Of a stretch of 53,466 nucleotides of DNA, positions 1 through 9,215 are shown in pieces (position 1 is the stretch's first letter; each line of letters opens with the position of its first letter). Made by a program: the position numbers and the translations under genes. Under the pieces are notes generated by a model. That model did no database searches. It was given only the letters and a program-made list of their open reading frames with translations, and had not been told where the DNA came from. This DNA is from Desulfosporosinus sp. HMP52 (lineage in GTDB: Bacteria > Bacillota > Desulfitobacteriia > Desulfitobacteriales > Desulfitobacteriaceae), in NCBI RefSeq assembly GCF_000765145.1, contig NZ_JMGA01000021.1, positions 1 through 53,466 of the forward strand. Direction: 5' to 3'.

Positions 1-157
1 AATATCTACTGCTAGAATTATTTGTTTTCCATAACATACTTACTCGGAAGTGAGATGTTTTGTTGTATGAGTTAATAGGATTCTGGATCGGCTAGTTGGT
101 TAGGTTAAATCTTTCTTAGCTTTATAATCTAAATCTAGTAAAGAAAGGTAGATAGAA

Positions 158-1531
158 GTGTTCAGAAGAAGAGAGAATAGCAGCGTTACTCCGGAAAGTG
201 AGTCTGAATTGACTGTGATAATTGAGATTCTTGATGCAGTGAGTAATGGAGATTTGAGTAAAAGAATTAGTTCCTTCGGATCAGGAAGGTCTCAACAAGT
301 AACGGATTTAACTCAAAAAGTAAATCAGCTTATTGATAATTATGAGTTGGCATTTAAAAACACAACTCTAGGGCTTTCAAAAATCGTTTCAGCTACCTAT
401 GAAGAATTGAAAGTTATACGCCTGCAAAATGATGGTCTTCGAGATCAGGTTGAGGAGATTAAGCAAATTACCAACGCGGTGGTTAATACGGCTCAATCTA
501 TCGAAAGTGTAGCATCTTCAATAACTGAGGAGATAACAAATTCTGCTTCTGAGGCAAAAAACAATACCTATGCTAGTGTTGAAAATGTCAAAGAACTCCT
601 CGCCCAGATAAGTACGATAAAAACTAGTTTTAATAAACTACGTTTTGAGAATGCAGAGCAAAAGGAGTATGTATCAAAAATTGGTGAAATTACTGATATG
701 ATTGGACATATCGCTAAGCAAACCAACTTATTAGCTCTTAATGCAGCTATTGAGGCTGCCAGAGCGGGAGAATCGGGACGAGGGTTTGCGGTAGTAGCAA
801 AGGAAGTGGGTAAACTAGCCGAGAAAACCCAACAGTCTGTAAAAAATATTGCCAGCAAAGTCCAAAACTTGACAGAACAATCGTTGTTAACAACCTCGCA
901 TATTGAAGGTCTCAGTTGTTCTACTGAAGCTGCAGCAGCAAAAGCCGCTATTATAGAAGGGTCCCTTGATGGGTTAATAAGAAGTATAGAAATTACTGAG
1001 GAACAGGTAGATAATATTGCCCCGATGACAGAGGAGCAGTCTGCTACCTTTGATGAAATTGCTGCGACGATTGATAATGTTTCAGTTAATTATTCTAAAA
1101 CTGTAGAAAAGTCTGTGGAATCGGCAAAAAAACTGAGCGAAATCGGAATACTTATTGAAGCAATGCGTAAAGATAATTTGCGCTTTAAAGTTAACCTTAC
1201 ACCTTCAGATATCATAAATTTGGCAATTACTGATCACCAATTATGGGTTTGGCGTATTGACTCAATGATTATGAATAATGATAAGATAGATCCTCAAGAA
1301 GCAGGTGATTATAATTCCTGCAGACTTGGTAAATGGTTAAATTCAGAACAAAGGTTTTACGGTCAGATTGATAGCCAATCGATAAAAGGCCTACATACTG
1401 ATTTTCATGAACAGGCCAAACTGGCTGTTAATTCTATGAACATAGGTCAAAAAAAGGATGCAGAGCAACATCTAAGTAAAATGTATGTTCTTTCTGATCA
1501 ACTAATTGAAATGCTTAATAGCTGTAAATGA
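158..1531 (+). CDS. Soluble methyl-accepting chemotaxis protein with C-terminal CZB zinc-binding domain
   Basis: This 457-residue protein is a chemoreceptor-type signal transducer that should couple to CheA/CheW. A HAMP-like stretch (about residues 20-62) contains the motif NGDLSKRI. The highly conserved signalling hairpin tip lies at about residues 180-225 ([18 protein letters not shown]). The C-terminus is a CZB (chemoreceptor zinc-binding) domain with H360, C388 in CRLGKW, H413 and H417, the expected zinc ligands. No membrane segment or signal peptide is visible, so it should be cytosolic. CZB domains of known receptors sense zinc or the oxidation state of the zinc-bound cysteine; that this one does so is inference. 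The start is GTG at 158 behind AAAGGTAG. A TATAAT at 123-128 could be its -10 element, but no good -35 was seen. The gene stands alone and is followed by a terminator. Confidence 0.93.
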   Translation: MFRRRENSSVTPESESELTVIIEILDAVSNGDLSKRISSFGSGRSQQVTDLTQKVNQLIDNYELAFKNTTLGLSKIVSATYEELKVIRLQNDGLRDQVEEIKQITNAVVNTAQSIESVASSITEEITNSASEAKNNTYASVENVKELLAQISTIKTSFNKLRFENAEQKEYVSKIGEITDMIGHIAKQTNLLALNAAIEAARAGESGRGFAVVAKEVGKLAEKTQQSVKNIASKVQNLTEQSLLTTSHIEGLSCSTEAAAAKAAIIEGSLDGLIRSIEITEEQVDNIAPMTEEQSATFDEIAATIDNVSVNYSKTVEKSVESAKKLSEIGILIEAMRKDNLRFKVNLTPSDIINLAITDHQLWVWRIDSMIMNNDKIDPQEAGDYNSCRLGKWLNSEQRFYGQIDSQSIKGLHTDFHEQAKLAVNSMNIGQKKDAEQHLSKMYVLSDQLIEMLNSCK

Positions 1532-1544
1532 TCTGAAATGTGGG

Positions 1545-1575
1545 AAGAGAACCTAAAAAGTAGGTTCTTTTTACT
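1545..1575 (+). terminator. Rho-independent terminator after the chemoreceptor gene
   Basis: An 8-bp stem AGAACCTA/TAGGTTCT (1548-1555 and 1561-1568) with a 5-base loop runs straight into a T-rich tract, 14 bases after the stop codon. Confidence 0.75.
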
Positions 1576-1674
1576 TTTTGGTTTGAACTCGATATTTGAC
1601 CATAGTACTAATCTGGACTATTATTGAAAGAATAGATTATTGAAGTATTACAATGGAAGGAATGTAAGAATAGC

Positions 1675-2640
1675 TTGATTTTACCCAAAAAAGTACATGA
1701 TCGGAGAGACTACTTAACCAACAAATATTGGGTCATTATTATTGCCCTCTTCTGCGCTGTTCTCTGGGGGAGTGCTTTTCCAGTCTTGAAAATAAGCTAT
1801 TTGGAGTTAAAAATAGCACCGGATGATCGTTCGGCGATTATTGTATTTGCAGGGATACGATTCTTTTTAGCCGGTATTCTGATATTCCTTATAACTATGA
1901 TAGCACTAGGGCAAACACCGAAAGTAAGAAAAACGATACTTCCGCAGCTTATATTATTAGGCTTACTTCAAATTAGTTTGCAATACTTTTTTTTCTATAA
2001 TGGGTTAGCTCATACCACCGGCATGAAAGCTGCCATTTTATCCTCGGCAAGTACTTTTTTTGTAGTAGTCTTAGCCCACTTCGTTTATAGAGATGATCGA
2101 TTAAATGTTCGCAAAGTGGTTGGCCTGATAGCGGGTTTTTTGGGGATTATATTAATTAATTCAGGTCAAAACTTTAACCTCGATTTCTCCTGGCTAGGCG
2201 AAGGATTTATGATTTTATCTGGTGTAGTAAGTGCTTTAGGTACCATCTTAGCCAAAAGAATTTCGAAAGAGGTTCATCCCTTTGTTCTGACTGGGTGGCA
2301 AATGATATTAGGTTCATCGCTTCTAATAGCAGTAGGATTGCCGGGTTTGCAACCTCAGGCCATTGTTTTTTCCAATAAAGCCCTACTTCTCCTTGGCTAT
2401 TCTGCCTTTCTTTCCGCCGCAGCCTTTTCTTTATGGTATGCTATATTAAAATATAATAAAGCAGGAGAAATTAGTGTCTATAAGTTTATGACACCCGTCT
2501 CAGGCACAATTTTATCGGCCTTATTAATTCCGGGGGAACATCTGGCAGTTAATATGTTTCTGGCATTAGCCCTAGTTGCTCTCGGAATAATTGTTGTCAA
2601 TTATCAAAGAAAGGTACCAGAGGAGAATCACTTACGTTAA
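1675..2640 (+). CDS. EamA/DMT-family transporter (RhaT-like permease)
   Basis: A 321-residue, very hydrophobic protein with about ten predicted membrane segments arranged as two EamA repeats. The first repeat contains the typical early motif ALFCAVLWGSAFPVLK and the second begins near WLGEGFMILSGVVSALGTILAKR. Members of the drug/metabolite transporter superfamily export amino acids, metabolites or drugs; the substrate cannot be read from sequence. The start is TTG at 1675 with GGAAGG about 14 bases upstream, a rather long spacing; no better in-frame start is visible. It has no operon partner: the chemoreceptor terminator lies before it and a 151-base gap separates it from topB. Confidence 0.88.
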   Translation: MILPKKVHDRRDYLTNKYWVIIIALFCAVLWGSAFPVLKISYLELKIAPDDRSAIIVFAGIRFFLAGILIFLITMIALGQTPKVRKTILPQLILLGLLQISLQYFFFYNGLAHTTGMKAAILSSASTFFVVVLAHFVYRDDRLNVRKVVGLIAGFLGIILINSGQNFNLDFSWLGEGFMILSGVVSALGTILAKRISKEVHPFVLTGWQMILGSSLLIAVGLPGLQPQAIVFSNKALLLLGYSAFLSAAAFSLWYAILKYNKAGEISVYKFMTPVSGTILSALLIPGEHLAVNMFLALALVALGIIVVNYQRKVPEENHLR

Positions 2641-2791
2641 GAACCGCCTTAAAAGGAAACCAAGGTCAGTCAAATGGGATTGGCCGGGATGGTTCTCCTG
2701 GTAGATAAACAATAAGTTCTAATAAGAATATTAGTATGTAAAAAGGTAATGTTACAAATGCTCAATTATTTAAAAGATTGGAAGATTTGAC

Positions 2792-4972
2792 ATGGGAAAG
2801 ACCTTAGTATTAACAGAGAAACCCTCCGTTGGTCGTGAAATTGCGAAAATTCTTAATTGTAATCAGAAGGGTAACGGATGCTTTATCGGCCCAAAATATG
2901 TTGTGGTTTGGGCACTGGGGCATTTAGTTACTTTAGCCGATCCTGAGGCCTATGACGAAAAATACAAATCATGGAAGGTGGAAGACTTGCCTATGCTTCC
3001 GCCTAAGATGGAATTAGTGGTAATGAAAGAGACCTCCAAGCAATTTGGGGTGGTCAAGAACCTGATGAAGAGTCCTGAGATTACAGATTTGATTATTGCC
3101 ACAGATGCAGGGCGAGAAGGGGAATTAGTAGCACGCTGGATTATCAAAAAAGCCGGGTGGAGAAAGCCAATCAAGCGTCTATGGATTTCCTCTCTAACCG
3201 AACGTGCTATTAAAGAAGGCTTTAATCATTTAAAACCCGGAAAAGAATATGAGTCTTTATATGCTGCGGCGGAATGCCGTGCAGAAGCTGATTGGTTAGT
3301 GGGCTTGAATGTCACTAGGGCGTTAACTTGTAAATATAACGCTCAACTTTCGGCAGGTAGAGTGCAAACTCCTACCTTAGCAATGGTTGTTGAGCGAGAA
3401 AATGAAATAAAGAAGTTTGTTCCTAAAGATTATTGGACTATTAACGCTATGGCAAAGGGATTTACACTTCAATGGCAGGATCATAAAGGCCAAACTCGTA
3501 TCTTTGATGAGAATATAGCTAACCAACTATTAGCTAAAATCTCTGGCAAAGCGGGGGAAGTAGTAGAAGTAAAGAAGGAAGCAAAGAAAGAATTCCCTCC
3601 TTTGGCCTATGATCTGACGGAGCTGCAACGAGATGCCAATCGAAAATATGGATTTTCGGCTAAAACCACATCCTCTGTGATGCAGCAATTGTATGAGAAT
3701 CATAAAATAGTAACCTATCCCCGAACTGATTCCCGTTATATCAGTGAAGATATCGTGTCCACTGTACCTGAGCGCTTAAAAAGTGTTGCCTTGGGGCCTT
3801 ATGTTGATTTGGCCCGAAGTATTTTGCGCAATAAGCCGATTATTACAAAAAGGTTTGTGGATGGTTCTAAAGTTTCTGATCACCATGCCATTATCCCCAC
3901 CGAACAGCCACCAACCTTAGCTAGACTTAGTTCGGAGGAACTGAAGATTTATGATCTAATTGTTAAACGGTTTTTAGCCGTCCTTTCTCCGGCCTTTGAA
4001 TATGAACAGACACTTATAAAAGTTGCTATTAATGGAGAAGGATTTACTGCCAAAGGGAAAATTGTAAAGCTTAAAGGCTGGCAGAAGGTTTATGAAGGGC
4101 AGAGTCGTCTTGGGAATGAGTCTGACAACTCAGATGAAGAAGATGAGCAAAACCTGCCGGAAATCGCCAAAGGGGATATGTTTCAGAATTTGGTCGTTAA
4201 ATTGAAATCTGGCAAAACTAAGCCTCCTGCCAGACATACTGAGGCCACCTTGCTTTCAGCCATGGAGCATCCGGGGAAATTAATTGATGATCAAAAATTG
4301 AGGGAAGCAATGGATCAAAGTCACGGCCTGGGAACTCCTGCAACCCGCGCTGAGATTATAGAAAAATTGTTTAATTCCTTTTACATGTCTCGGCAAGGTA
4401 AAGAGATAGTCCCTACCTCCAAGGGTATTCAGCTGGTAGGTCTTGTTCCTGCCGAACTGAAATCTCCGGTGCTAACTGCCAGATGGGAACAACAATTAAC
4501 GGAAATAGGTAAAGGGAAAGTCCAAAGTCAGTCCTTTCTGACAGGAATTCGAGGGTATACAACTCAACTTGTATCTACAGTAATCGGCAGTTCCCAGACA
4601 TTTAAGCATGATAACCTGACGAGAAACAAATGTCCGGAGTGTGGCAAGTATCTTCTGCAAGTCAAAGGAAAAAAAGGAGAGATGCTGGTCTGCCAAGATC
4701 GAGAATGCGGCTATAGGAAAGGAATCTCACAGATTTCCAATGCCCGGTGTCCCGACTGTCATAAAAAGATGGAAATTAAAGGAGAAGGAGATAGTAAGCT
4801 GTTCTCCTGTGTCTGCGGGTATCGCGAAAAGCTGTCTTCCTTTACGAAACGCAAAGAAGCTGAGAAAGGGAATCTCAATAAAAAGGATGTCAGTAAATAT
4901 CTGCAAAATCAGCAGGACAGTGGATTGATAAATACAGCGCTGGCCGATGCCTTAGCTAAGCTGAAGAAATAG
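2792..4972 (+). CDS. topB: DNA topoisomerase III (type IA)
   Basis: A 726-residue type IA topoisomerase that relaxes and decatenates DNA in the cytoplasm. The Toprim domain starts at residue 3 (LVLTEKPSVGREIAKIL) and includes the acidic ATDAGREGELVARWI motif. The catalytic tyrosine is Y309 in TYPRTDSRY. AGRVQTPTLAMV and SHGLGTPATRAEIIEKL are further family signatures. The C-terminus carries cysteine pairs of two zinc ribbons (CPECGKY with CQDRECGY, and CPDCHKK with CVCGYREK). The length matches plasmid- or element-type TopB as well as chromosomal Firmicute copies; nothing mobile surrounds it here. ATG at 2792 is preceded by a weak GGAAG. The last base of its TAG stop is the first base of a 65-nt palindrome. 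Confidence 0.96.
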   Translation: MGKTLVLTEKPSVGREIAKILNCNQKGNGCFIGPKYVVVWALGHLVTLADPEAYDEKYKSWKVEDLPMLPPKMELVVMKETSKQFGVVKNLMKSPEITDLIIATDAGREGELVARWIIKKAGWRKPIKRLWISSLTERAIKEGFNHLKPGKEYESLYAAAECRAEADWLVGLNVTRALTCKYNAQLSAGRVQTPTLAMVVERENEIKKFVPKDYWTINAMAKGFTLQWQDHKGQTRIFDENIANQLLAKISGKAGEVVEVKKEAKKEFPPLAYDLTELQRDANRKYGFSAKTTSSVMQQLYENHKIVTYPRTDSRYISEDIVSTVPERLKSVALGPYVDLARSILRNKPIITKRFVDGSKVSDHHAIIPTEQPPTLARLSSEELKIYDLIVKRFLAVLSPAFEYEQTLIKVAINGEGFTAKGKIVKLKGWQKVYEGQSRLGNESDNSDEEDEQNLPEIAKGDMFQNLVVKLKSGKTKPPARHTEATLLSAMEHPGKLIDDQKLREAMDQSHGLGTPATRAEIIEKLFNSFYMSRQGKEIVPTSKGIQLVGLVPAELKSPVLTARWEQQLTEIGKGKVQSQSFLTGIRGYTTQLVSTVIGSSQTFKHDNLTRNKCPECGKYLLQVKGKKGEMLVCQDRECGYRKGISQISNARCPDCHKKMEIKGEGDSKLFSCVCGYREKLSSFTKRKEAEKGNLNKKDVSKYLQNQQDSGLINTALADALAKLKK

Positions 4973-5036
4973 TGTAAGGGGGACGGTCCTTTTAACACAC
5001 TTTAAAAGTGTGTTAAAAGGACCGTCCCCCTTACAC
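4972..5036. repeat. 65-nt perfect palindrome of the GGGACGGTCC family filling the gap between convergent genes
   Basis: The two arms are 32 bp each and exactly complementary around a single central base (5004). Each arm contains AAGGGGGACGGTCC and TTTTAACAC. It begins on the last base of the topB stop codon and ends two bases before the complement of the stop codon of the regulator on the other strand. It may act as a bidirectional terminator. The same core recurs at 18898-18924 and, more diverged, at 52968-52986, so it is a dispersed REP/MITE-like repeat rather than a simple terminator. Confidence 0.9.
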
Positions 5037-5038
5037 AT

Positions 5039-6766
5039 TTAAACTAGGCCATACTGTTTGAGTTTGTAGTAGAGGGTTCCCCGGGAGATGCCAAGAAGTC
5101 TTGCGGCGGCTGTCTTGTTGCCGTTAGTTTTCTCTAAGGTTATGACAATGCGTTTCATTTCTCCTGAATCATCATGGTGGAGATTACGATGGATGATCTG
5201 GGAGGCTAAGGAAGTAACCGGAGAGGGTAAATCATAATTTAAAGATAATAGTTGGGGAGGAAGATACTGGCTATTAAGCATTTTTCCTTCGGCAAGAATA
5301 GCCAGCCGTTCTATGACGTTCCTAAGTTCTCTGATGTTTCCCGGCCAATCATACTTTAAGAAATTAATCATTATCTCAGGATCAAGGATAGGGATGGGTT
5401 TCTTATATTTGATTGTGAATTCTTTAAGAAAGGATTGTAATAAATCAGGAATATCCTCTGTCCGTTGGCGTAAAGGAGGGATTTCCAGAGCAATTACGTT
5501 TAATCGATAGTACAAATCCTCGCGAAAATCTCCGCTCTTAATCATCTTATCTAAGTCACGGTTTGTTGCGGCGATAATTCGCGTATCTACAGTTATTGGC
5601 TCCGTACCTCCCACCCGATAGAAGCACTTATCTTGTAAGACCCTTAGTAACTTAACTTGAAGCTGGATTGGTAACTCTCCGATTTCATCTAAGAAAAGGG
5701 TGCCTCCATGAGCCAATTCCATTTTACCGGGTTTGCCTTTGCGTTCAGCCCCAGTAAAGGCCCCGCCCTTATAGCCAAAGAGTTCACTTTCAAAGAGAGC
5801 AATGGGAATAGCTCCACAATTTACAGCAATAAACGGTTTAGTAGCCCGGGGACTATCCTTGTGGATTGCTTGAGCAAAGAGTTCTTTGCCAACCCCGCTT
5901 TCCCCGGTGATTAGAATCGTAGCCTCACTGCCGGCAACTTTTCGAGCGATAGATATTGTACGTTGGATCGGTTGGCTTTTGCCGATTATTCGAGTGAAGG
6001 GGTCCTTGGATGGGTCAGTCTTTTGTTTAAGGTCTAACAAAAGAGAGCTGGCATTTGAGAGTTCTTCGTTGAGACGAACTACTTGAGTTATGTCTTGTTC
6101 TGCAGAAATAGCTCCGATAATCTCACCTTCCAGAATAACGGGGGATGCATTAATCTGGACATGGGTTTCGGGACGTGGTCTGTGATAGGCTTGGCGGATG
6201 GGTCTTCCTTCATCAAGAATTGATAGAGTTGCTAGGGCGGTACGTTCGAAGAAATTGGAAATAGGCTTTCCGATAATTGATTGATCAGCAATGGAATACA
6301 TAGCCTGAGCTTTCGAGTTCCAATGACTGACAACCCCGTCTTGAGTAACAACCGCGATAGCTTCGTTAACGGTATCAAGAAGGGTGTCAAAAAAGGTATT
6401 AATTATCTTCCATGAGTTAAACAAGCTCTGCATTAAAAGGATTGGGGTAACAATCCCGAGTATTTCTCCACTGGTACTCCTTACAACGACTGGTCGTAAA
6501 TCATGAAGATGTTCCTGACAAAAAGCGATTGTATCCATCTCGGGCTCGATTATTAGTGGAGGGATCCACTGAAGGTTATGTAATAACTGACTGGAAGGCG
6601 AGATTAAAGCGGCTTGTTCTATAGTGAGGACACCGATAACCTGACTTTCAGAGACTACAATTAAATGATGAGTACTTGCCTTCTCCAAAGCGGTTTGCAG
6701 ACTTTGGTTGGCTGGAATGACCAGCACGTTTTGATCCATTACTATTGAAAGGGATAAAGATTTCAT
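5039..6766 (-). CDS. Sigma-54-dependent transcriptional activator (CBS pair, PAS, AAA+, Fis HTH)
   Basis: A 575-residue enhancer-binding protein. Two CBS repeats occupy about residues 1-115, a PAS domain about 120-230, and the AAA+ sigma-54 interaction domain about 260-490. Key motifs are Walker A GESGVGKE, the GAFTGA loop that contacts sigma-54 (near residue 337), and Walker B GTLFLDEIGEL. The C-terminal Fis-type helix-turn-helix is NKTAAARLLGISRGTLYYKL. CBS domains usually bind adenine nucleotides and PAS domains bind small ligands or cofactors, so this is probably a metabolite-sensing activator. The start is taken as ATG 6766, nine bases after AGGAG; an upstream GTG (6772) sits too close to that site. 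It is divergent from livJ. No -24/-12 site was found before livJ, so its target may be the sigma-54 operon at 12.8 kb (inference). Confidence 0.93.
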   Translation of the reverse strand: MKSLSLSIVMDQNVLVIPANQSLQTALEKASTHHLIVVSESQVIGVLTIEQAALISPSSQLLHNLQWIPPLIIEPEMDTIAFCQEHLHDLRPVVVRSTSGEILGIVTPILLMQSLFNSWKIINTFFDTLLDTVNEAIAVVTQDGVVSHWNSKAQAMYSIADQSIIGKPISNFFERTALATLSILDEGRPIRQAYHRPRPETHVQINASPVILEGEIIGAISAEQDITQVVRLNEELSNASSLLLDLKQKTDPSKDPFTRIIGKSQPIQRTISIARKVAGSEATILITGESGVGKELFAQAIHKDSPRATKPFIAVNCGAIPIALFESELFGYKGGAFTGAERKGKPGKMELAHGGTLFLDEIGELPIQLQVKLLRVLQDKCFYRVGGTEPITVDTRIIAATNRDLDKMIKSGDFREDLYYRLNVIALEIPPLRQRTEDIPDLLQSFLKEFTIKYKKPIPILDPEIMINFLKYDWPGNIRELRNVIERLAILAEGKMLNSQYLPPQLLSLNYDLPSPVTSLASQIIHRNLHHDDSGEMKRIVITLEKTNGNKTAAARLLGISRGTLYYKLKQYGLV

Positions 6767-6992
6767 AATCACCCACTCCTCGTATCTATTAATGTACCCT
6801 AAGAAGTGTTAGTTGACTAGAGGGCGTTTAAACATTTTTGCACAAAAGTGTATAAACATTGTCTAACATTTTATTAAAAAACCCCTAAAAATCAGAAAAA
6901 AATACAATATTATTCAAGTAGTACAGCAGGGATTTTTAAGAATCTGTCAAATAATACATACAGTTATATTTCAAGAAAAAAGGGGGAAAAAA

Positions 6993-8183
6993 ATGTTTAT
7001 CAAGAAGAGCAAAGCACTGGTAGTCTTAAGTCTCATTATGTCCGCTTTAATCCTAGTGAGTGGATGTGGGGCGAGTAAGCCTGCCGAAACAGCACCTAGC
7101 GGAGGAGAGAGCAAAGAGCCGATTAAAATCGGTTTCTTGGGTGCCAAGACGGGGGATGTGGCAATCTATGGATTGAACACATTAAAAGGTTTAAACATGG
7201 CAATCGAAGAACTTAATAAAGAAGGTGTCCTTGGACGTAAAGTTCAGTTAGTCGAAGAGGACAATGCCGGTCAAAAAGACCAGGCTATTAACATTACAAA
7301 CAAGTTAATTAGCCAAGATAAGGTTGTTGCTATTGTTGGTGACCCAACTACAGGGATTACTCGTGTTGCAGGACAGATTGCTAACAGCAAAAATACAGTC
7401 ATCATGTCCGCTGGTTCAACAGGAACTAATGTAGTAGAAATTGGGCCTTATGTATTCCGAGATACATTGCTGGATACAATTGCTGCTCCAGCAACCATGA
7501 AATATGTAATCCAAGATAAAGGCTGGAAAAATGTAGCCTTAATTACTTCTAAGAACAATGATTACAGTGTATCTCTCTCAAAGATCTTCAGTGATGCAAT
7601 TAAATCAAATGGCGGAAACATCGTAATTGAAGAATTTATTCAAGACAAAGACACTGATTTCAGCGGACAGATTACTAAAATTAAGTCGGCCAACCCTGAT
7701 GTTATTGTATTCTCCGGTTACTATACTGAAGGAGCCTTGATCATGAAGAAGGCTCGTGAAGTAGGGATTAAGGCTGTAATGGTTGGAGGAGACGGACTCC
7801 AAGGGGATGACCTCATGAAGATTGGTGGAGCTGCGGTAGAAGGTTCTATCTCCTATGCAGGGTTCTCTCCGGAGCAACCAACACCTAATACAGAAAAGTT
7901 CATTAATGCTTTTAAAGCCAAATATAACAATGAATTGCCGGATCTCTTTGCTGCTCAAGGATATGATGCTTTAATGATTATCGCTAAAGCAATCAAGGAT
8001 TCCGGAAGTGCTGATCCTGTGAAATTTAAGGATACTCTCGCGAAAACCAAGAACTATGATGGAGTTTCCGGGTCTATTACTTTCCAAGAAAGTCGTGAGC
8101 CAATTAAGAGCCCAGTATATTTGCTGGAAGTTAAAGATGGAAAGTTCGCCTTACTCAAGAAAGTGCCTGTAGAAGTTAAATAA
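6993..8183 (+). CDS. livJ: Branched-chain amino acid ABC transporter, substrate-binding lipoprotein
   Basis: A 396-residue periplasmic-binding-type protein anchored by a lipobox. The signal peptide ends LILVSGCGAS, so the mature N-terminal cysteine is near residue 25. The body is the LivJ/type I fold (IKIGFLGAKTGDVAIYG, KVVAIVGDPTTGITRVAG, GYDALMIIAKAIKDSG). It would deliver leucine, isoleucine or valine, or another amino acid or amide, to LivHM; the ligand cannot be told from sequence. ATG 6993 follows AGGGGG. It is first in a five-gene operon and is separated from livH by 138 bases that contain a strong hairpin, which suggests the binding protein is made in excess. Confidence 0.93.
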   Translation: MFIKKSKALVVLSLIMSALILVSGCGASKPAETAPSGGESKEPIKIGFLGAKTGDVAIYGLNTLKGLNMAIEELNKEGVLGRKVQLVEEDNAGQKDQAINITNKLISQDKVVAIVGDPTTGITRVAGQIANSKNTVIMSAGSTGTNVVEIGPYVFRDTLLDTIAAPATMKYVIQDKGWKNVALITSKNNDYSVSLSKIFSDAIKSNGGNIVIEEFIQDKDTDFSGQITKIKSANPDVIVFSGYYTEGALIMKKAREVGIKAVMVGGDGLQGDDLMKIGGAAVEGSISYAGFSPEQPTPNTEKFINAFKAKYNNELPDLFAAQGYDALMIIAKAIKDSGSADPVKFKDTLAKTKNYDGVSGSITFQESREPIKSPVYLLEVKDGKFALLKKVPVEVK

Positions 8184-8217
8184 TCTAAGACGAGTTTGTT
8201 CCTATGAACTTAAAGAA

Positions 8218-8253
8218 GTAGCAGCACAAGGTCCTCTGGATCGGTGCTGCTAC
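8218..8253 (+). terminator. Intercistronic hairpin between livJ and livH (partial terminator or mRNA stabiliser)
   Basis: A 10-bp perfect stem GTAGCAGCAC/GTGCTGCTAC with a 16-base loop lies 35 bases after livJ. It is followed by AAAACATT rather than a U tract, so it is more likely an attenuator or 3'-end stabiliser than a complete terminator. Confidence 0.6.
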
Positions 8254-8321
8254 AAAACATTAAGAGAAATTCAGAAAAGTCCAAATAATCTACTTGTTAT
8301 TTTTTAAGGAGGGCGCCGAAT

Positions 8322-9209
8322 TTGCCGATTTTGAACAATCTGATGCAGCAACTTGTTAACGGGCTCGCCCTAGGTGGTATTTATGCCCTTATTGCCTTAG
8401 GCTACACAATGGTGTACGGAATTATTGGTATGATCAATTTTGCTTATGGTGAAATCTTTATGTTTGGTGCATACGCCGGATTAGTTTTAGCACTGACCAA
8501 TTATGTCAATGTTTATACCGCCTTACTGGGGGCTACCCTTATTACAATGATACTAGGAGTTGTCATTGAGCGGGTCGCCTACAAACCTATTCGTCGTTCG
8601 TCACGACTTTCCGCACTGATTAGCGCCATTGGTGTATCAATCTTTCTTTCTTCATTTATGGTTCGAGTTAAGGGACCCAATACTAGAGGTTTCCCGACAT
8701 TGTTTGAGAATAGAATCTTTGAAATTGGAAATTTTCAGATTACCATTTACCAAATTGTAATTATTGGAGTAGCAGGTCTCATGATGCTGGGCTTACATCT
8801 CTTTGTGACCTATACAAAAATGGGCAGAGCAATGCGTGCTTGTGCCCAAGACAAAGATGCCGCCAGCCTGATGGGAGTCAACATTGACCGAGTCATATCT
8901 GTTACTTTTGCAATAGGGTCCGGATTAGCCGGGACAGCTGGTGTATTAGCCGGTATTTACTTTAATGCAGTACAGCCCTATATGGGGCTTTTAGCTGGTC
9001 TTAAAGCTTTTGCTGCAGCAGTCCTTGGAGGAATTGGGAGTATCCCCGGGGCAATGATCGGGGGAATAGTTATTGGACTGACTGAGATATTGGGTATCAC
9101 TGTGAACTTGTCGGAGTACAAGGATGCCTTTGCCTTTGCCATCCTAATATTAGTGCTTCTATTCAAACCATCGGGAATCATGGGGCGAAAAGCCAACAAG
9201 AAGGTTTAG
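8322..9209 (+). CDS. livH: Branched-chain amino acid ABC transporter permease LivH
   Basis: A 295-residue integral membrane protein with about eight hydrophobic segments. It has the LivH signature early (QLVNGLALGGIYALIALGYT) and the permease loop GKA-type region near the C-terminus (GLKAFAAAVLGGIGSIPGAM), which contacts the ATPases. It forms the translocation pore with LivM. TTG 8322 is used as start because AAGGAGGG lies nine bases upstream. LivM follows after only six bases. Confidence 0.95.
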   Translation: MPILNNLMQQLVNGLALGGIYALIALGYTMVYGIIGMINFAYGEIFMFGAYAGLVLALTNYVNVYTALLGATLITMILGVVIERVAYKPIRRSSRLSALISAIGVSIFLSSFMVRVKGPNTRGFPTLFENRIFEIGNFQITIYQIVIIGVAGLMMLGLHLFVTYTKMGRAMRACAQDKDAASLMGVNIDRVISVTFAIGSGLAGTAGVLAGIYFNAVQPYMGLLAGLKAFAAAVLGGIGSIPGAMIGGIVIGLTEILGITVNLSEYKDAFAFAILILVLLFKPSGIMGRKANKKV

Positions 9210-9215
9210 GAGGGG

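Noticed and set aside
6781-6992. Search for a -24/-12 promoter between the first sigma-54 activator and livJ
   Set aside because: No GG-N10-GC pair exists on either strand; livJ is more likely transcribed by the main sigma factor.
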